Positions 38,536 through 50,005 of a stretch of 64,000 nt of DNA are shown here, one piece after another; positions within the stretch are counted from its first letter, which is position 1; each line of letters opens with the position of its first letter. The stretch covers positions 1,178,001 to 1,242,000 of the forward strand of contig NC_066287.1 in the NCBI RefSeq assembly GCF_905404315.1, given 5' to 3'. Under the pieces are notes generated by a model. The model did not search any database and was not told the DNA's origin. It worked only from the letters and a program-made list of their open reading frames with translations. This stretch comes from Leptidea sinapis. Taxonomy: Eukaryota; Arthropoda; Insecta; Lepidoptera; Pieridae. A program made the position numbers and the translations under genes.

Positions 38536-39313
38536 AAATACGGCTTGGCTTTTGACACAATCCCTTACACAGACTTAAAACATATTCGTCCATAAATTAT
38601 TATTGGACTTGTGTTTATAATGTAAATTTTAATGTACAAATGTAAATAGTATATTTGTATTTATACCTTAAATTAGTTTCATATTATCTTATAATTATTA
38701 TATTCAACTAATATTCATCATTATTACTTATAATTCATGTTTAATATATTTCTTATAACGTATATGAGATTTATATTTTAGTATTATATTATAAAAGTTT
38801 ATTATTATTAAACCCCGGAGTAAGCTTGATCTTCATTGGAACAAGAATATTATCAATAAAAGACTTGGCTTCGGCCTTTCATGCGAACCTATATGTATAT
38901 GAAGAAAATGAAACATGAAGAACACGAAATACTACTTTTATGTGAAATTGTACTATTTATGTTTGAAGATGACTTTGAACAAGCTGTGTAAAGTGAAGAC
39001 TGAAGAATAGAAAAATAAAAATGAAGACTTGGCTGTATGGGCTTTTGATGCCTTTGCCTGTCCAGATGGACGAACAGAACCAAAAAAAAAATCTCTTTGT
39101 CAAACAGTTCAATTTCTAATCAGAATTTAGTGTAGCTCTATTTTATTGCTCCCTAGTTCTTTCAAAATTATTGTTAAATAAATGTATTTGAGGGGAGTAT
39201 AATGAATAAAGCTATAGATTCATAAATACTAATAACTTGCAAAGGTGTCTCTCGTACAAAGTATAAATACTGAGTCTTTAAAATATTCAAGACTATATTA
39301 ATTATCCTGAAAG

Positions 39314-42300
39314 ATGTCTTCCGTACCGGCAGCTGATGAAAATGAAATTGATGAAGCGAAAGAACGCGCCCATTTTCAAGCCGTTGTAAACGCTTTCAGA
39401 TATTACAAGTAAGTTATAAATCTTTTTTATCGTCGATCAATTTGATTGCATCATCTTATGATGTATTTTAAGTAATTTTTTAAATTATTTAAAATACATT
39501 GTCTTTGTCTAGTAATTAACCCAGTTAGATTTTAAACAATAATTAGTGTTGCTTGGATTTTAAATTTTTGATATTGTAGCCTTAATGTCTTTGTGTTATA
39601 AAGTTGCATTGACCATAGATTAAGGTTGGTGTTTGTGTAAGGATCTGTGTTTGTTTAGTTATCAATTATTATTTTAACAATTGAAATGTGGTGTAAATTT
39701 AATAAGTACCAGTAATGTGTGGGCGCAGCTGTATCAAACTACATTATACCTACCTATATTAATTTTATTTTGAAATAATAACTTGCAAAAACAAATAAAA
39801 AAAATTATTCATAAGTATAAAAAGGGATTAAGGCCAAACTTTCATTTCTGTGAAATGCATATGTTTCAGTCTCCTGAGAAAACTATAATAAAACTTTAAG
39901 TTTAATGTAAATCATGTCAAGTAAGGCTTTGGCCATACTACATTTAATAAAAATTTACTGGGAGAAGGTTTGAAAGAACAATAGTCATTCACTTGTTTCC
40001 AAGTTAATAATTTCACATTTAAGTAGTAAAATTTTGGTAAACCTCAACTCAATTTTTTTTTGTTCCCAAATTAAGGTGAGTACACATTATAAAATTGTTC
40101 TTAAAACTCTCATCTCTTACCAATAGTGGCTTTTGAAATACTACAATGAGGCCTAAATTATCAATCTCACTGCCTCAAGAAATGGTGGATAAAAGTAAAC
40201 AGAACCAAATCTGTATATATTGTTGTAGTGTGTGTATCACCTTTATCCTGGCAGTGTCGCTATGCGATGTTGGAGGTTCGCGTATTAAATGATTATAAGC
40301 CTGACTGTTATTGTATGCTCCTGTATTACTCTATGCAACTACTTAAATCCTAGTTGCAGCAAGTGTGTGCATAGGTGTATAAAGGTGCTATATACAAACT
40401 TTCTCTTGAGAATAAAATACAATTCCATAAGGCTATACTAAAGCCAATCTGAACATAATATAGGATCCAGTAGTGGGGTACTGTGTCTCACTCATACATT
40501 GAAATACTATAGATATTTCAAAACAAAATACTGAGGATTATAACCAACACCCCAACAACCTAAAACTACAGTTAGACAGGAAATTGTATACTTTGCCAAA
40601 TCTCATAAAGAACTCTTGACAGATTCATTAAAAATTTTGTGTGCATATTGGGTAGGTCTGAGAATCGAACAACATCTATTTTTGTTCCCCTTAAATGTTA
40701 AGGGTAGTCCACCCGAAATTATTTTTTTTAATTTTTAGAAAAATATTTTTTTATGAGACATCATTAAAAAATACATACAACCCTAAATTATCAATTTGCG
40801 ATTTTAATATTATTCTATTACATCTACAGATACACACTAGAGTTGTAAGATGGCAATCAAATGTAATGATTATTGAAGTATGATAAATTTTATGTACAAT
40901 TATATGAATCTATGTATATTATAAATTATAATATATCATTTGGTAGGACTGCAAATCTGTTGTCATGTATTTTCTATACCCCAAAAATTTTAATTATTTA
41001 ATTTATTTTATTACTTTATATGGCAATACAATGTTTGCTGGGTCAGCTAGTAGTTCAATAAAATTCTTAATTAAAACTATCACTTGCATACTGACTACTG
41101 CTTGCTGATGTCATACAGACATTGATTGACAAGCTTCTTCCTAACAAGTTCCTGCTTCAACATAACAGAACCTGCCTGTGTAACTCTGTCTTTATGTATA
41201 GACAGAGTTATTATCTCTAATCCTGCCTATCCCACACTCATAAGTCAGCTCCATGCACATTTCACATTTAATTTTATGGTAACATGACAACAAAATGAAT
41301 AAATTAAAAATCTCATAGAGAAAAATGATGTCCAATATGCATCTATCCCCCAAAGAACTTCCCGAGAAAAGCAATAGTACTGACTAGCAACTAAAGGTTG
41401 TCCCGGACCATCAGTTTGGTTTTTGCCAACAACACTCCACAAATCAACTCGAATATTACATTTTTTCCATTTCATTTTATCACTGATACTGAACTAATAT
41501 TACTGGTGGAACTAGTGAAATAATTAGTGGAACTACTGATAGCCTAGATACTCCCATATTATGCATGAGTATGCAGGTACTGACATTCTTGCGATGTCTA
41601 AGCAATGCTTTTTACACGAAATCTCAATTCTTAAAACACACAAAAATAAAATTGTATAACATAAACACGAAAACACTCAATCACCCACACCCTCACTCAC
41701 CTACACTTATATATATATATATACACATACACACCTCTTAAATAATATTATTATTAACATATGTAATAATACTAGCATAAAATAACAGATGTATACCTGT
41801 TAAAGTTTTTATTAATTATTTATGATTATTCTTAATGCCAATTTAGGATTAAGACCAAGCTTAATCCTAAATTGGCATTTTTGTAAAATTATTTGTAAGT
41901 CTATTGTAATGGTATATAAAGCTGTTGGATTATTAGTAAATAAATAAATATAAAAATAAAATAAATTCATTATAATTACTTTGCAGATTATGCTGTCTCG
42001 ATAGGATACACAAATCAGAGAAGATAATATCAGTGCTACCGAAATCACATCAAGAACGGCTGACTAAGTACCAGGCCTACCTTACCAAATTCAAAAATTG
42101 TTTGGATGTTAATAACAGCATAGTACACCTTATAATAAAGCATGTTGACACTATGTTTGAGAATGTGGATCACAGCATTGATGTTGCTGAGACAAATGGT
42201 GCTGAGAAGTTTGGATGCAACTACAATAACTGTGAGATTACTGTGCAGAAGCAGCACAAAATGCAGCATGATGTTGAGAAGGTATGTACTTTACATTTAG

Positions 42301-42364
42301 TATATGATAAATATTGGTACAACGGCCATGCTGATTGTTCGCGCGTAAAGGAATTAGAAAAGGA

Positions 42365-42422
<58 letters not shown>

Positions 42423-45400
42423 GTCCTTGACATACCTAGTTGTTTACAAAGACATATTTTCTTTTTTTGTTGTTAACTAGTTACTAGACTTTTATCTATT
42501 AATACGGCTTTACTCACGTTTTTGTCGGTGTCGGTACCGACTAGTTTCGGACCATTCGGAGGTCACAGAATGTACTCACAATGATCCCGTAGTGGACATT
42601 GTGAGTACTTTCCGTGTACCCGTGGACACCAATAGTGATACCGGGCTCGTCATCAACGACGCACCCCCCGCCCTGTCCAGACGCGCACTCCAAGCTCAAG
42701 TCCGCAGTAAGAGGTGGGACGTTATCGCGAACCCACCACACTCACCCTGACGAAGGACCTCCGAATGATCCGAAACTAGTCGGTACTGACACTGACAAAA
42801 ACATGAGTAAAGCCGTATTAATAGATAATTGAATAATGACTCACGAAAGTTTTAATAATTTAATAGTTACTAGACTGTTCGAGAATATTCGAGATTTATT
42901 TTTACTTGTAAATGGAATCAACCTTGCTTTGTTGATTCTCTCAGTAATGAAGTGATACAGAGAACATTTGAGGTGATTTCTATAACATGTGATATTTATA
43001 TTCTATCGGGGATTGTACTGGTGTTTTCCGAACCCTGTATTACAAGCACTTAACTTTATTAATATACAACTGATGGATCAACTCGTGTTTCTTTTTATGA
43101 CAATAAGGGACAAGACGAGCAGGACGTTCAGTTGATGGCTGCCCATTACAATGCAGTGCCACTCAGAATTCTTGAAAAACCCAAATATTCTGAGTGGCAC
43201 TACATTTGCGCTCGTCACCTTGACATAAGGTGCTAAGTTTCATTTTCCATGTTATTTCACTAGATACGACACCCCTCAGTCCGAAACACAGCAATGCTTA
43301 CACATTACTGCTTCACGGCAGAATAAGGCGCCGTTGTGCTACCCGTTATCCAGTCGGGCCTGGGTCTTCTCTATTCTTTTTCTTCCTTTTTATGTTAGAA
43401 ATTTCAAAACTATGCATCAGTATAAGAGTGTATCCTAAGAGTGTATGAGAGGATTGACAAATGGTTGTATGTGATATCTGCATGTAATGATATTTCCATG
43501 ATTACACTGAATGGCTTTTTCAGGTCCAGTCAGTTCTAAAGAATATAGTCCGCGATTGGAGTGAAATGGGTGCTCCGGAACGAGAACAGTGCTACCAACC
43601 TATCCTGGATGAATTAGAAGACAGATATCCTATTGAAGATTTTAGGTAATCTATTGTTTTGAATAGTTATAGCAACATTAGATCTGGAGGTTTTTTCACA
43701 GAAAACTGTGAGTTATTTGTTTTAATTGATATTATGATATAATCATTGAAAAATGTTATCCCTTTTACTTAATGGCTTGCCCAAGGATATTAGACACAAG
43801 CCTAATAAAAAAAATTTTTAAAACAATTTTAAAAATATCTATTGGAAAGTTTTTGTTGCTAAAATGTTTATATTTTGTTACATAATTAGTACCTATAATT
43901 ATTAAATAATATAGTGAGACTGTACAATCCCTCAGTCAAACGGTATAGGCTTTGAAGGACAATGTATATTTATTAAATTGTATATAATGTTCTTAGTAAA
44001 TAAATAAAAAAAGTAATGTATAATGTTAGCAGTCTTTTTGAGGTCTGGTCAATATAGTAACCTGGTCTATTATAATAATTAACATGGTGATTTCAGTAAC
44101 CGTTCACAAGTCAAAGTGCTGGTGCCCGGTGCTGGTCTAGGCAGGCTGGCTTGGGAAGTGGCCGCGCGAGGTTTTACCTGCCAGGGCAATGAGTTCTCGC
44201 TCTTCATGCTGTTTGCAAGTAACTTTATCCTGAACAAATGCCATGAGGTAAGTGGTTCTTGTTAGTACTGTAACATGTGAGCTTTTATTAAAAAGAGTGC
44301 TGGGAGAGTTTCTTGTGCCGCTCCTTCTCTCTCAGAGCGCCATTTGTTTCCGGAGCGAAAGTAGTATCTAGTATAGTAGAAATGACAAAAAAGAATTCTA
44401 AAGGAATCAATTTTGAGAAAAATGAATGCCTTTTATGCCTTTTTCACATGTGTGAAGGGAACAATGGCTGGTCCATGCATCAACTCTTGAATGGGTGATG
44501 CTTGTGGTGCCAGGTAATCCTGGAATGTGTGTGGGTGGCCAACCAACGGTCAAAAATCTTAACTAAAACTAGGTCGCTCCAGAAAGTCTGCGAACACCCC
44601 AGGAATGTTCTCAACTTCTGGAAGGAGTTGGGCTGGTTGGAGTAACTGGCCAATACTGCACACAAAATGGACCCATATTAGTGGTTTAATTGCAGAAACA
44701 GGAGGCCCTATACAATACCATACTTATGTGACTTGGATTTCCAGGCTAACCAGTACATGGTCTACCCCTGGCTGCATCAGTACGTGAACCATATGACGAG
44801 CGAGCACCAGATCGTCCCCGCGAAGTTCCCGGATGTGTCGCCTTCGTGCCACCAGTCAAACTTCTCGATAGCTGCTGGGGATTTCCTTAAGGTCAGCCAG
44901 AATACTCATATGTATCCAATGTAATTTTCAAGTGTGTTAGAAACACATTAAGAGAAAAATTAATAGTTATTTATGTAGCTGTTGTGTAATTAGGGGTATT
45001 AAAACACAAATGTGGGTGCTCGTCTTCGACTCGTGTGATAATACTATTACATGAGTGTTTTAATACCTAATTATCAACTGTTGCATACAAGACTTTATCT
45101 ACACCGAGAACATGAATCTTCTAAAAGATTCTGAAACAGTTAGCTTACTGCTAACATTAAAAAAGCCAGTCCTAGTAGTAACCTAATATCATCCATTACT
45201 GATTATATATAAATAAACTAAGTATTCATGAAACAATTATTTATTTTAGTAGAAATGTACATTGCAGCGTTTAAAATATCTGGCGGTATGCTGTCAAAAC
45301 TTGAATCACTCATTTTTTGTAAACAAAACAATAAAAATGTTGAAGAAAAATGGCGGGGATTCGAATAACATACTTTTTTTTACGGCGCGCGTCGTTCTGG

Positions 45401-48400
45401 TAGTGTTGAACGCGCGTAAACGAAAATGTTCTTTTTAAGAACTTCATACACATACCACTCATCGAATTAATTATGGAAAAAATCAACGAACGAATCTGGG
45501 TTAAGCAAAAAAAATGTTTTTATTTTTCTGACAATACTACAAAATTCAAATGGTAATATTGAAAACTTCAAAAACGATAGCACGAAAATATCACAACAGG
45601 CAATGAAACTGCAAACCGTACTGACGCAACAGGACGAGTGCGATGGGTTGAAAGGGGAACGGGAGGGGCTTCATGTTCCAGCATGGTCTAGAGGTCATTA
45701 GGACGTGTAGTATGTTATGCAATTTTGTTAAAAATCATCAGATTTTCTATCTGACCTTTTTTTTTCGTATTTCTGTTTGTATTCTTATAATAAATAATTT
45801 GACTTCGCTCTTTGTTCCAGGTATACACACTGACAGATGAATGGGACTGTGTTGCCACATGCTTCTTCATTGACTGCGCGCCGAACGTAATAGAGTTTAT
45901 CGAGAGGATATATGACATACTGCGGCCTGGGGGTATGTGGATCAACCTGGGACCGCTGCTCTACCATTATAGGTGAACACTCATAGAGCACATAAATTTA
46001 GAACATAGAATAAAGAAAAAATTATGAACGATGCGTGACTCGAATCCGCAACCTCTCGCGTTCCGTGCGAGCGCTCTTTCCAACTGAGGCAACCGTTCAA
46101 GTGACGTATTGTAGTACGTAGTATATTGACGACCTGACAGACTGATTCGCAGACTTGACATTTGATTTGTCAGTGTGTGCGTTAGGTAGTGATTTAATAT
46201 TGAAAATACTAAGGAGGTAATAATATTGCTGAGCTATACGAGGCCAATGAGACAAGATATATAATATAAAGAAACGGACAGTTACAGAGTTACATTTTTT
46301 TTAATTTAAAATAGGGACGAGATGAGCATGACGTTCAGCTGATGGTAATAGATACGCCCTGCCCATTACAGTGTTGTGCCGCTCAGGATTCTTGAAAAAT
46401 CCAAAAATTCTGAGCGGCATTTCAATTGCACTCGTCACCTTGAGACTATTTCCCTAGCTACGACGCCCTTCGGACCGAAACACAGTAATGTTTACTCATT
46501 ACTGCTTCACGGCAGAAATGGGCGCCGTTTTGGGACCCATAACCTAGCCGGCATCCTGTGCAAAGGAGCCTCCCTCATTACGATAGCGAGCTATTATTAT
46601 CTCCGTCCTTAGCACACGTACGTAGTAATGGCGTCAGTTGGTCGACGACAGCTGTCGTTTCGTATTTCGTGGTACAGGAGAGCAGTCAGTTCTGCAGTTG
46701 TCAACATTTGGTCCGACGTTTTGTGAACGAGTTCATTCCTGCTTTGATTGTGTTCGAAGTGACACGTATTTTTTAGTTTCCGTATTTACTTAGTTTATTA
46801 ATCCGTTACTGTTAGTTTGCTTCTTGTGAGTAGTAGAAATCACAGCCTGGGAACTCTAGACAACCTCCACGCAAGAAACGTCAAAATTGTGTGGATTGCA
46901 TCATAAAAGAGAACAAGTTTTATAGCAACATTGACAACATGATTCATAATACAATAGATAGTTTTGTCATAAATAAGGCCGACGAATCATTTTTGTCTAA
47001 GAATAGGAAATCCAAAATTTGTATATAATTTATTCAAATAAACAAATGTTTTGAAGCCCTGAAACTTTGTTTACATTCTTTATCTCGCCTCGTTGGCCGT
47101 ACTTTAGATGTAAACCAGCACTATTGTAGCAATAATGGTTCAATATTGTTGTTTTCAGTGACATGCCAAATGAGATTAGTATAGAGCCGCCATACGATAT
47201 TCTAGTCGACATTATTAAGGATGTGGGCTTCGAAATGGTGGTAAGATACATTTTATTTCATAAGATAGTAATAATCCTTTTTTTAATGGAATAGGAGTAC
47301 AAACTAGCGTACGGGTCACCTGGTGTTAAGTGATCACCGCCGCCCACAAGACCAGAGGAATCACAGGAGCGTTGCCGGCCTTTAAGGAAGGTTTACGCGC
47401 TTTTTTTGAAACTACCCATGTCGTATCGTCCCGGAATCACCGCACAAGGAAGCTCATTCCACAGCTTTGTAGTGCGTGGAAGAAAGCTCCTTGAAAACCG
47501 CACTGTGGAGGACCGCCACACATCCAGATGGTGGGGATGATATCCTAACTTGTGGCGTGTCGTGCGAAGGTGGAATAAGGAGTACTAAAGAACTATGAAT
47601 AATTCTCGAACAACACTGGTGAGACACGAATATTTGGCGACCGTGTATAAAGAAAAAAATAATTCTAAAATTTTATTGGCAACCGACTTTTAAGTAATAC
47701 AAAAGTTAGAGGCTGTCCTGAAAAACGGGTGATTACGGTCACTTTTGTTCCGTGATTCTGAGAATATGTTACATAACATTATCAAAACTGTGCACGTTAT
47801 GGACAGCATATCTTGCATGTGGCTAGAAGGGATTGAAATAAAACTTTACAATTAATCGTAATCCTTCTATATTCAATGCAATTTTCTTCAAAAACGACGT
47901 TAGAGTGAATGTTGACCATAGTCTTAGGAAAAACTAGAAGACATTTTGGCTATATAAAAATATAAGTAACAACAGCTTATGACCCTTTTGCATTTGTGTT
48001 GATTACTTCATTCCACTGACAATACAAAGATCAGAATAAAAAAAAATATGAAATTACGTCATTCCACGAAATAATCAGCCACATATTGATTTTTTTTTTA
48101 ATTTTTAGGACGTTATGTACTTTGCTCAGAAGATTTTAATAAATCAAGGCAGCTGCAGCGGTTGCAATACCTGACAATGTAATAATTATAAATTTTGTTT
48201 CAAATATTATGATTATAATTTGATTGCTAGAGTCAATTCCGCTAAGTTTCACATACAATAATATAATACAAAAATAGCTTAACTTCTCTACGCGGGGCAT
48301 CTTCAGGAGGTATATCTTCAGGTGTAAGACTCGGGTGATTAACTCTCGTTCCAGCAAAATAATTAACACTTAAGATTATAATACTGCAACGAAAAAGTAA

Positions 48401-49944
48401 AAATAAATGATATACCAGTAGAATATGTAAAAACTGCACGTAATTTGGGCCTGGTACTAGACAGTGAGCAAAAATTTATGGAACATGTTAATAAAATAAG
48501 AACTGCTTTCTATAAACTGAAAACACTTTATAAAATAAGGCCATACCTAAAAGAGGAACTACGTACTTCATTGACTGAGTCACTTGTCCTCTCCCAATTC
48601 AACCACTGCAGTACAACATATGGTCCCAGACTTAGTCATAAATTGGAGAGAGCAGTACAGCTGGTACAAAATGCATGTATTCGATTTTCCTTTCATGTTC
48701 CAAACAGAGGTTATATAACTCCATATTAAAAGAACAAACGAATACTTAATATGAAAGCTAGGAGAGAATTGCATTATGCCTGTATATACTACAGGAAGAG
48801 AATAATCTATAGCAAGCGCCCTGAATATGTATTTGAAATATTGTCCTGGAGTGGAAGTTCTAATTAAAAATGTACACGTTTTGCCTCTCAAAACTTATTA
48901 AATATACCATACTACAAGACAACAAGATATAGATCCAGTTTCAAATTCATGGCTTCCCGTATTTGGAATGATTTGCCACCACCTCTTAGAATGATAAAAA
49001 ATATAAATCAGTTTAAGGGTAAATATAAAATGGCATTAATAAAAAAACAACAGGAAGCTGAAAATTTCAATTATTGTGTATGGAAATAACTTCCCTTAAA
49101 TAAATATTTTTCATGATTTAACCATAAAATTTGCAACTCGTTTCATATTACATTTAAACTGACACATTGACCCACACTCATATATTTATACAACACACAC
49201 ACTCACGCTCACAAACACACTCATAATTTATACAGAGGTTGATACATTTAGAAAAAGTTTAGATCTGCATTGTAATCGTTATTAGTTTGCCCTCTTTACA
49301 ATGTATCCCACCTTACACCTTAGGAGATGGGAATGGCTGAAAACCAGCACTGCATGAAAATATTATTTCAAGCAGCATAAGCTGAGCCTACTCCCTTTTG
49401 TCTGTTTGTAATAAGCTGATATTGTGTACTTAAATTAAGTTCAAGGCAATAAATTTTATTATTATTATTATATAACATTATGAATAACGTTTATTCAGAT
49501 AGACTGTGACAGCTGTGAAAACGTTGTCATAAAAATAGAGTTGAGACGGTTAACCTCTATTTGTAGCAATGCACGCACACTAACAACAAAGTGACATACA
49601 AATCGCGTTGTGTAAGACGTAGCTTGTCACGCACACTAAAATAATGTACTTTTTTGGCCATGTCCTTCGGAAATTTTCAATAATTATTCCATCAATAATA
49701 ATTTCGCAATAATTGTTCAGAAATATACATCTATCGAGGACAATGTTAATACTTTTGAAATATACCTATGAATGAAATTTATAGCCTACTTATATTTTAT
49801 AAGCAAAATTTGTATAATTAAAATACTTTTAATTTTCAGAAGCAGCGAACGGGCGTTAAAACGAAATACGCACAAAATCCTCACTCAATGTTACAACACG
49901 AGTACGATTCCGTTTACTTTGTGTGTATGAAGCCTTATGCCTGA
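39314..49944 (+). CDS. CARNMT1: Carnosine N-methyltransferase (CARNMT1/C9orf41, N2227-type), 8 exons
   Basis: Exons: 39314-39408, 41987-42281, 43524-43645, 44097-44247, 44745-44891, 45821-45972, 47159-47240, 49840-49944. Donors and acceptors are all GT/AG with matching phases; the sum is 1149 nt, 382 residues, close to vertebrate CARNMT1 (about 400). This SAM-dependent enzyme methylates the imidazole of carnosine to anserine, and in other work histidine residues of proteins. SAM-binding motif I is VLVPGAGLGRLAWE (exon 4), followed by CQGNEFSLFMLF. Substrate-side blocks are YPWLHQY, FPDVSP, SNFSIAAGDF (exon 5), WDCVATCFFIDCAPNV and GGMWINLGPLLYH (exon 6). The N-terminus has RAHFQAVVNAFRYYK. 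Start: ATG of exon 1, the first in frame. Its introns carry Helitron, Penelope-like and LINE fragments. It is head-to-head with wit. Confidence 0.95.
39409..40600. other. CARNMT1 intron 1, no recognised element
   Basis: AT-rich intron sequence. No coding frame or repeat of the families seen elsewhere was recognised between exon 1 and the Helitron-like block. Confidence 0.4.
40610..41052 (-). mobile_element. Non-autonomous Helitron-like element
   Basis: Read on the minus strand it starts ACTAGCTGACCCAGCAAAC (41052 leftwards), the typical 5' end of lepidopteran Helitrons. It then holds ATTAAAAAAAATAATTTCGG, GGTGGACTACCCTTAACATT and TTCGATTCTCAGACCTACCC blocks that I recognise from this group. 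The 3' end is unclear. It lies in CARNMT1 intron 1. Confidence 0.55.
41181..41210. repeat. Perfect 11-bp hairpin
   Basis: AACTCTGTCT (41182-41191) pairs exactly with AGACAGAGTT (41200-41209), extended by one T/A pair, with an 8-nt loop. Confidence 0.6.
41834..41879. repeat. Perfect 20-bp hairpin with 6-nt loop
   Basis: Positions 41834-41853 (beginning AATGCCAATTTAGG) are exactly complementary to 41860-41879, with loop ACCAAG. It lies 108 bp before CARNMT1 exon 2 and is followed by an AAATAAATAAATA-rich stretch like a retroposon tail. It could be a LINE 3'-end structure or a fold-back remnant. Confidence 0.75.
42366..42422 (+). repeat. (ATT)19 microsatellite
   Basis: 57 bp of uninterrupted ATT units in CARNMT1 intron 2, flanked by AAGGAC on the left and GTCCTT on the right, so the array sits inside a short inverted repeat. 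Confidence 0.95.
42491..42863 (+). mobile_element. Penelope-like mini-element with inverted arms, hammerhead and 13-bp target duplication
   Basis: TAGTTACTAGACT at 42478-42490 is repeated at 42864-42876. Inside, about 75 bp at the left end (TTATCTATTAATACGGCTTT onwards) is the inverted copy of 42752-42829. The right arm completes a hammerhead ribozyme; the left arm has only the stem-II-to-stem-I half. There is no protein coding. An inverted, truncated pseudo-LTR arrangement is known for Penelope-like elements, which is the basis for the call. Confidence 0.65.
42740..42808 (+). ncRNA. Hammerhead ribozyme, Penelope-like type
   Basis: CTGACGA at 42747-42753, one unpaired A, stem II GGACC/GATCC (one mismatch) around TCCGAAT, GAAA at 42772-42775, self-complementary stem III ACTAGT, then GTC at 42779-42781. 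Stem I can form from ACC (42744-42746) with GGT (42782-42784) and, past an internal loop, ACTC (42740-42743) with GAGT (42805-42808). The core is complete, and predicted cleavage follows C42781. Confidence 0.7.
43088..43372 (-). repeat. 300-bp dispersed family copy
   Basis: Reverse copy in CARNMT1 intron 2, from TGACAATAAGGGACAAGACG to GTTATCCAGTCGGGCC. It retains both arms of the internal stem (GCCACTCAGAATTC ... AATATTCTGAGTGGC). Confidence 0.75.
44285..44690 (+). mobile_element. LINE 3'-end fragments in CARNMT1 intron 4
   Basis: Two adjoining pieces. One (44300-44420) has GAGAGTTTCTTGTGCCGCTC and CATTTGTTTCCGGAGCG, a tail type common in this group. The second has GAGTTGGGCTGGTTGGAGTA, shared with the LINE end near 17310-17330 (GAGCTTGGCTGGTTGGAGTA). 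There is no open frame. Confidence 0.5.
44978..45440. repeat. Dispersed palindrome-rich repeat, copy B
   Basis: Inverted counterpart of 21185-21655, with the same outer block (TTGTGTAATTAGGGGTATTA) and the same inner GAACGCGCGTAAACGAAAAT block. It lies in CARNMT1 intron 5. Confidence 0.6.
46026..46098 (-). repeat. tRNA-like short repeat, copy 4
   Basis: Minus-strand copy of the family at 8543, 53 bp past the donor of CARNMT1 exon 6. The D-arm equivalent has a small insertion. Confidence 0.6.
46236..47104. mobile_element. TIR element copy 1 (with nested 300-bp repeat)
   Basis: The left end GAGGCCAATGAGACAAGATA and the right end (reverse complement GGCCAACGAGGCGAGATAAA) match each other and the ends of 60980-61676. 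The blocks around GGCGTCAGTTGGTCGACGAC and GTTCGAAGTGACACGTATTT are shared, inverted, with that second copy. A 300-bp family member is nested at 46296-46577. Confidence 0.65.
46296..46577 (-). repeat. 300-bp dispersed family copy (nested)
   Basis: Reverse copy, from AAAATAGGGACGAGATGAGC to GGAGCCTCCCTCATTA, inserted into the TIR element. Confidence 0.75.
47275..47592 (-). pseudogene. Jockey-type LINE C-terminal fragment
   Basis: In the minus-strand frames a HHPHHLDVWRSSTVRFSRS-like stretch, then TKLWNELP, then GRYDMGSFKKRVN, is the standard Jockey RT C-terminus. It is followed by the 3' block GGTGATCACTTAACACCAGG and ends near TTTTTTTAATGG. It starts 35 bp after CARNMT1 exon 7. Confidence 0.65.
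48275..48345 (-). mobile_element. Degenerate Penelope-like ribozyme region
   Basis: The minus strand has CCTGAAGATGCCCCGCGTAG then AGAAGTTAAGC, aligning with the hammerhead at 14825-14870, but the GAAA and stem II are broken. It is a decayed relative directly before the LINE piece. Confidence 0.4.
48390..49470 (+). mobile_element. CR1/Jockey-type LINE 3' fragment
   Basis: The frame at 48445-48726 reads LGLVLDSEQKFMEHVNKIR, SLVLSQFNHCSTTYGP, LERAVQLVQNACIRFSF, the post-catalytic region of non-LTR RTs. It continues with frame changes through FKFMASRIWNDLPPPLR and stops at about 49090. The 3' end is an (ATT)n run at 49455-49470. It lies in CARNMT1 intron 7. Confidence 0.7.
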
Positions 49945-50005
49945 ATAATTCCCGAAGACTTCCCATCGCTCCCGTGCCGAAGTAACTGTGGGTGGCTTTT
50001 AGCAA

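Larger units (their letters stand above)
33627..39091 (+). mobile_element. I-clade-like LINE, near full length, with 12-bp target duplication
   Basis: TCTCTTTGTCAA at 33615-33626 is repeated at 39092-39103, and the element ends in A10 at 39082-39091, so both ends are defined (5465 bp). It encodes ORF1 with zinc knuckles, then endonuclease, reverse transcriptase, RNase H and a C-terminal CCHC, all with several frame breaks. It separates wit from CARNMT1. RNase H plus gag-type knuckles point to the I group; the clade was not tested by phylogeny. Confidence 0.85.

Noticed and set aside
48275..48345. Third hammerhead ribozyme
   Set aside because: The CTGAAGA element is present, but GAAA and stem II are destroyed, so only a decayed relative was reported.
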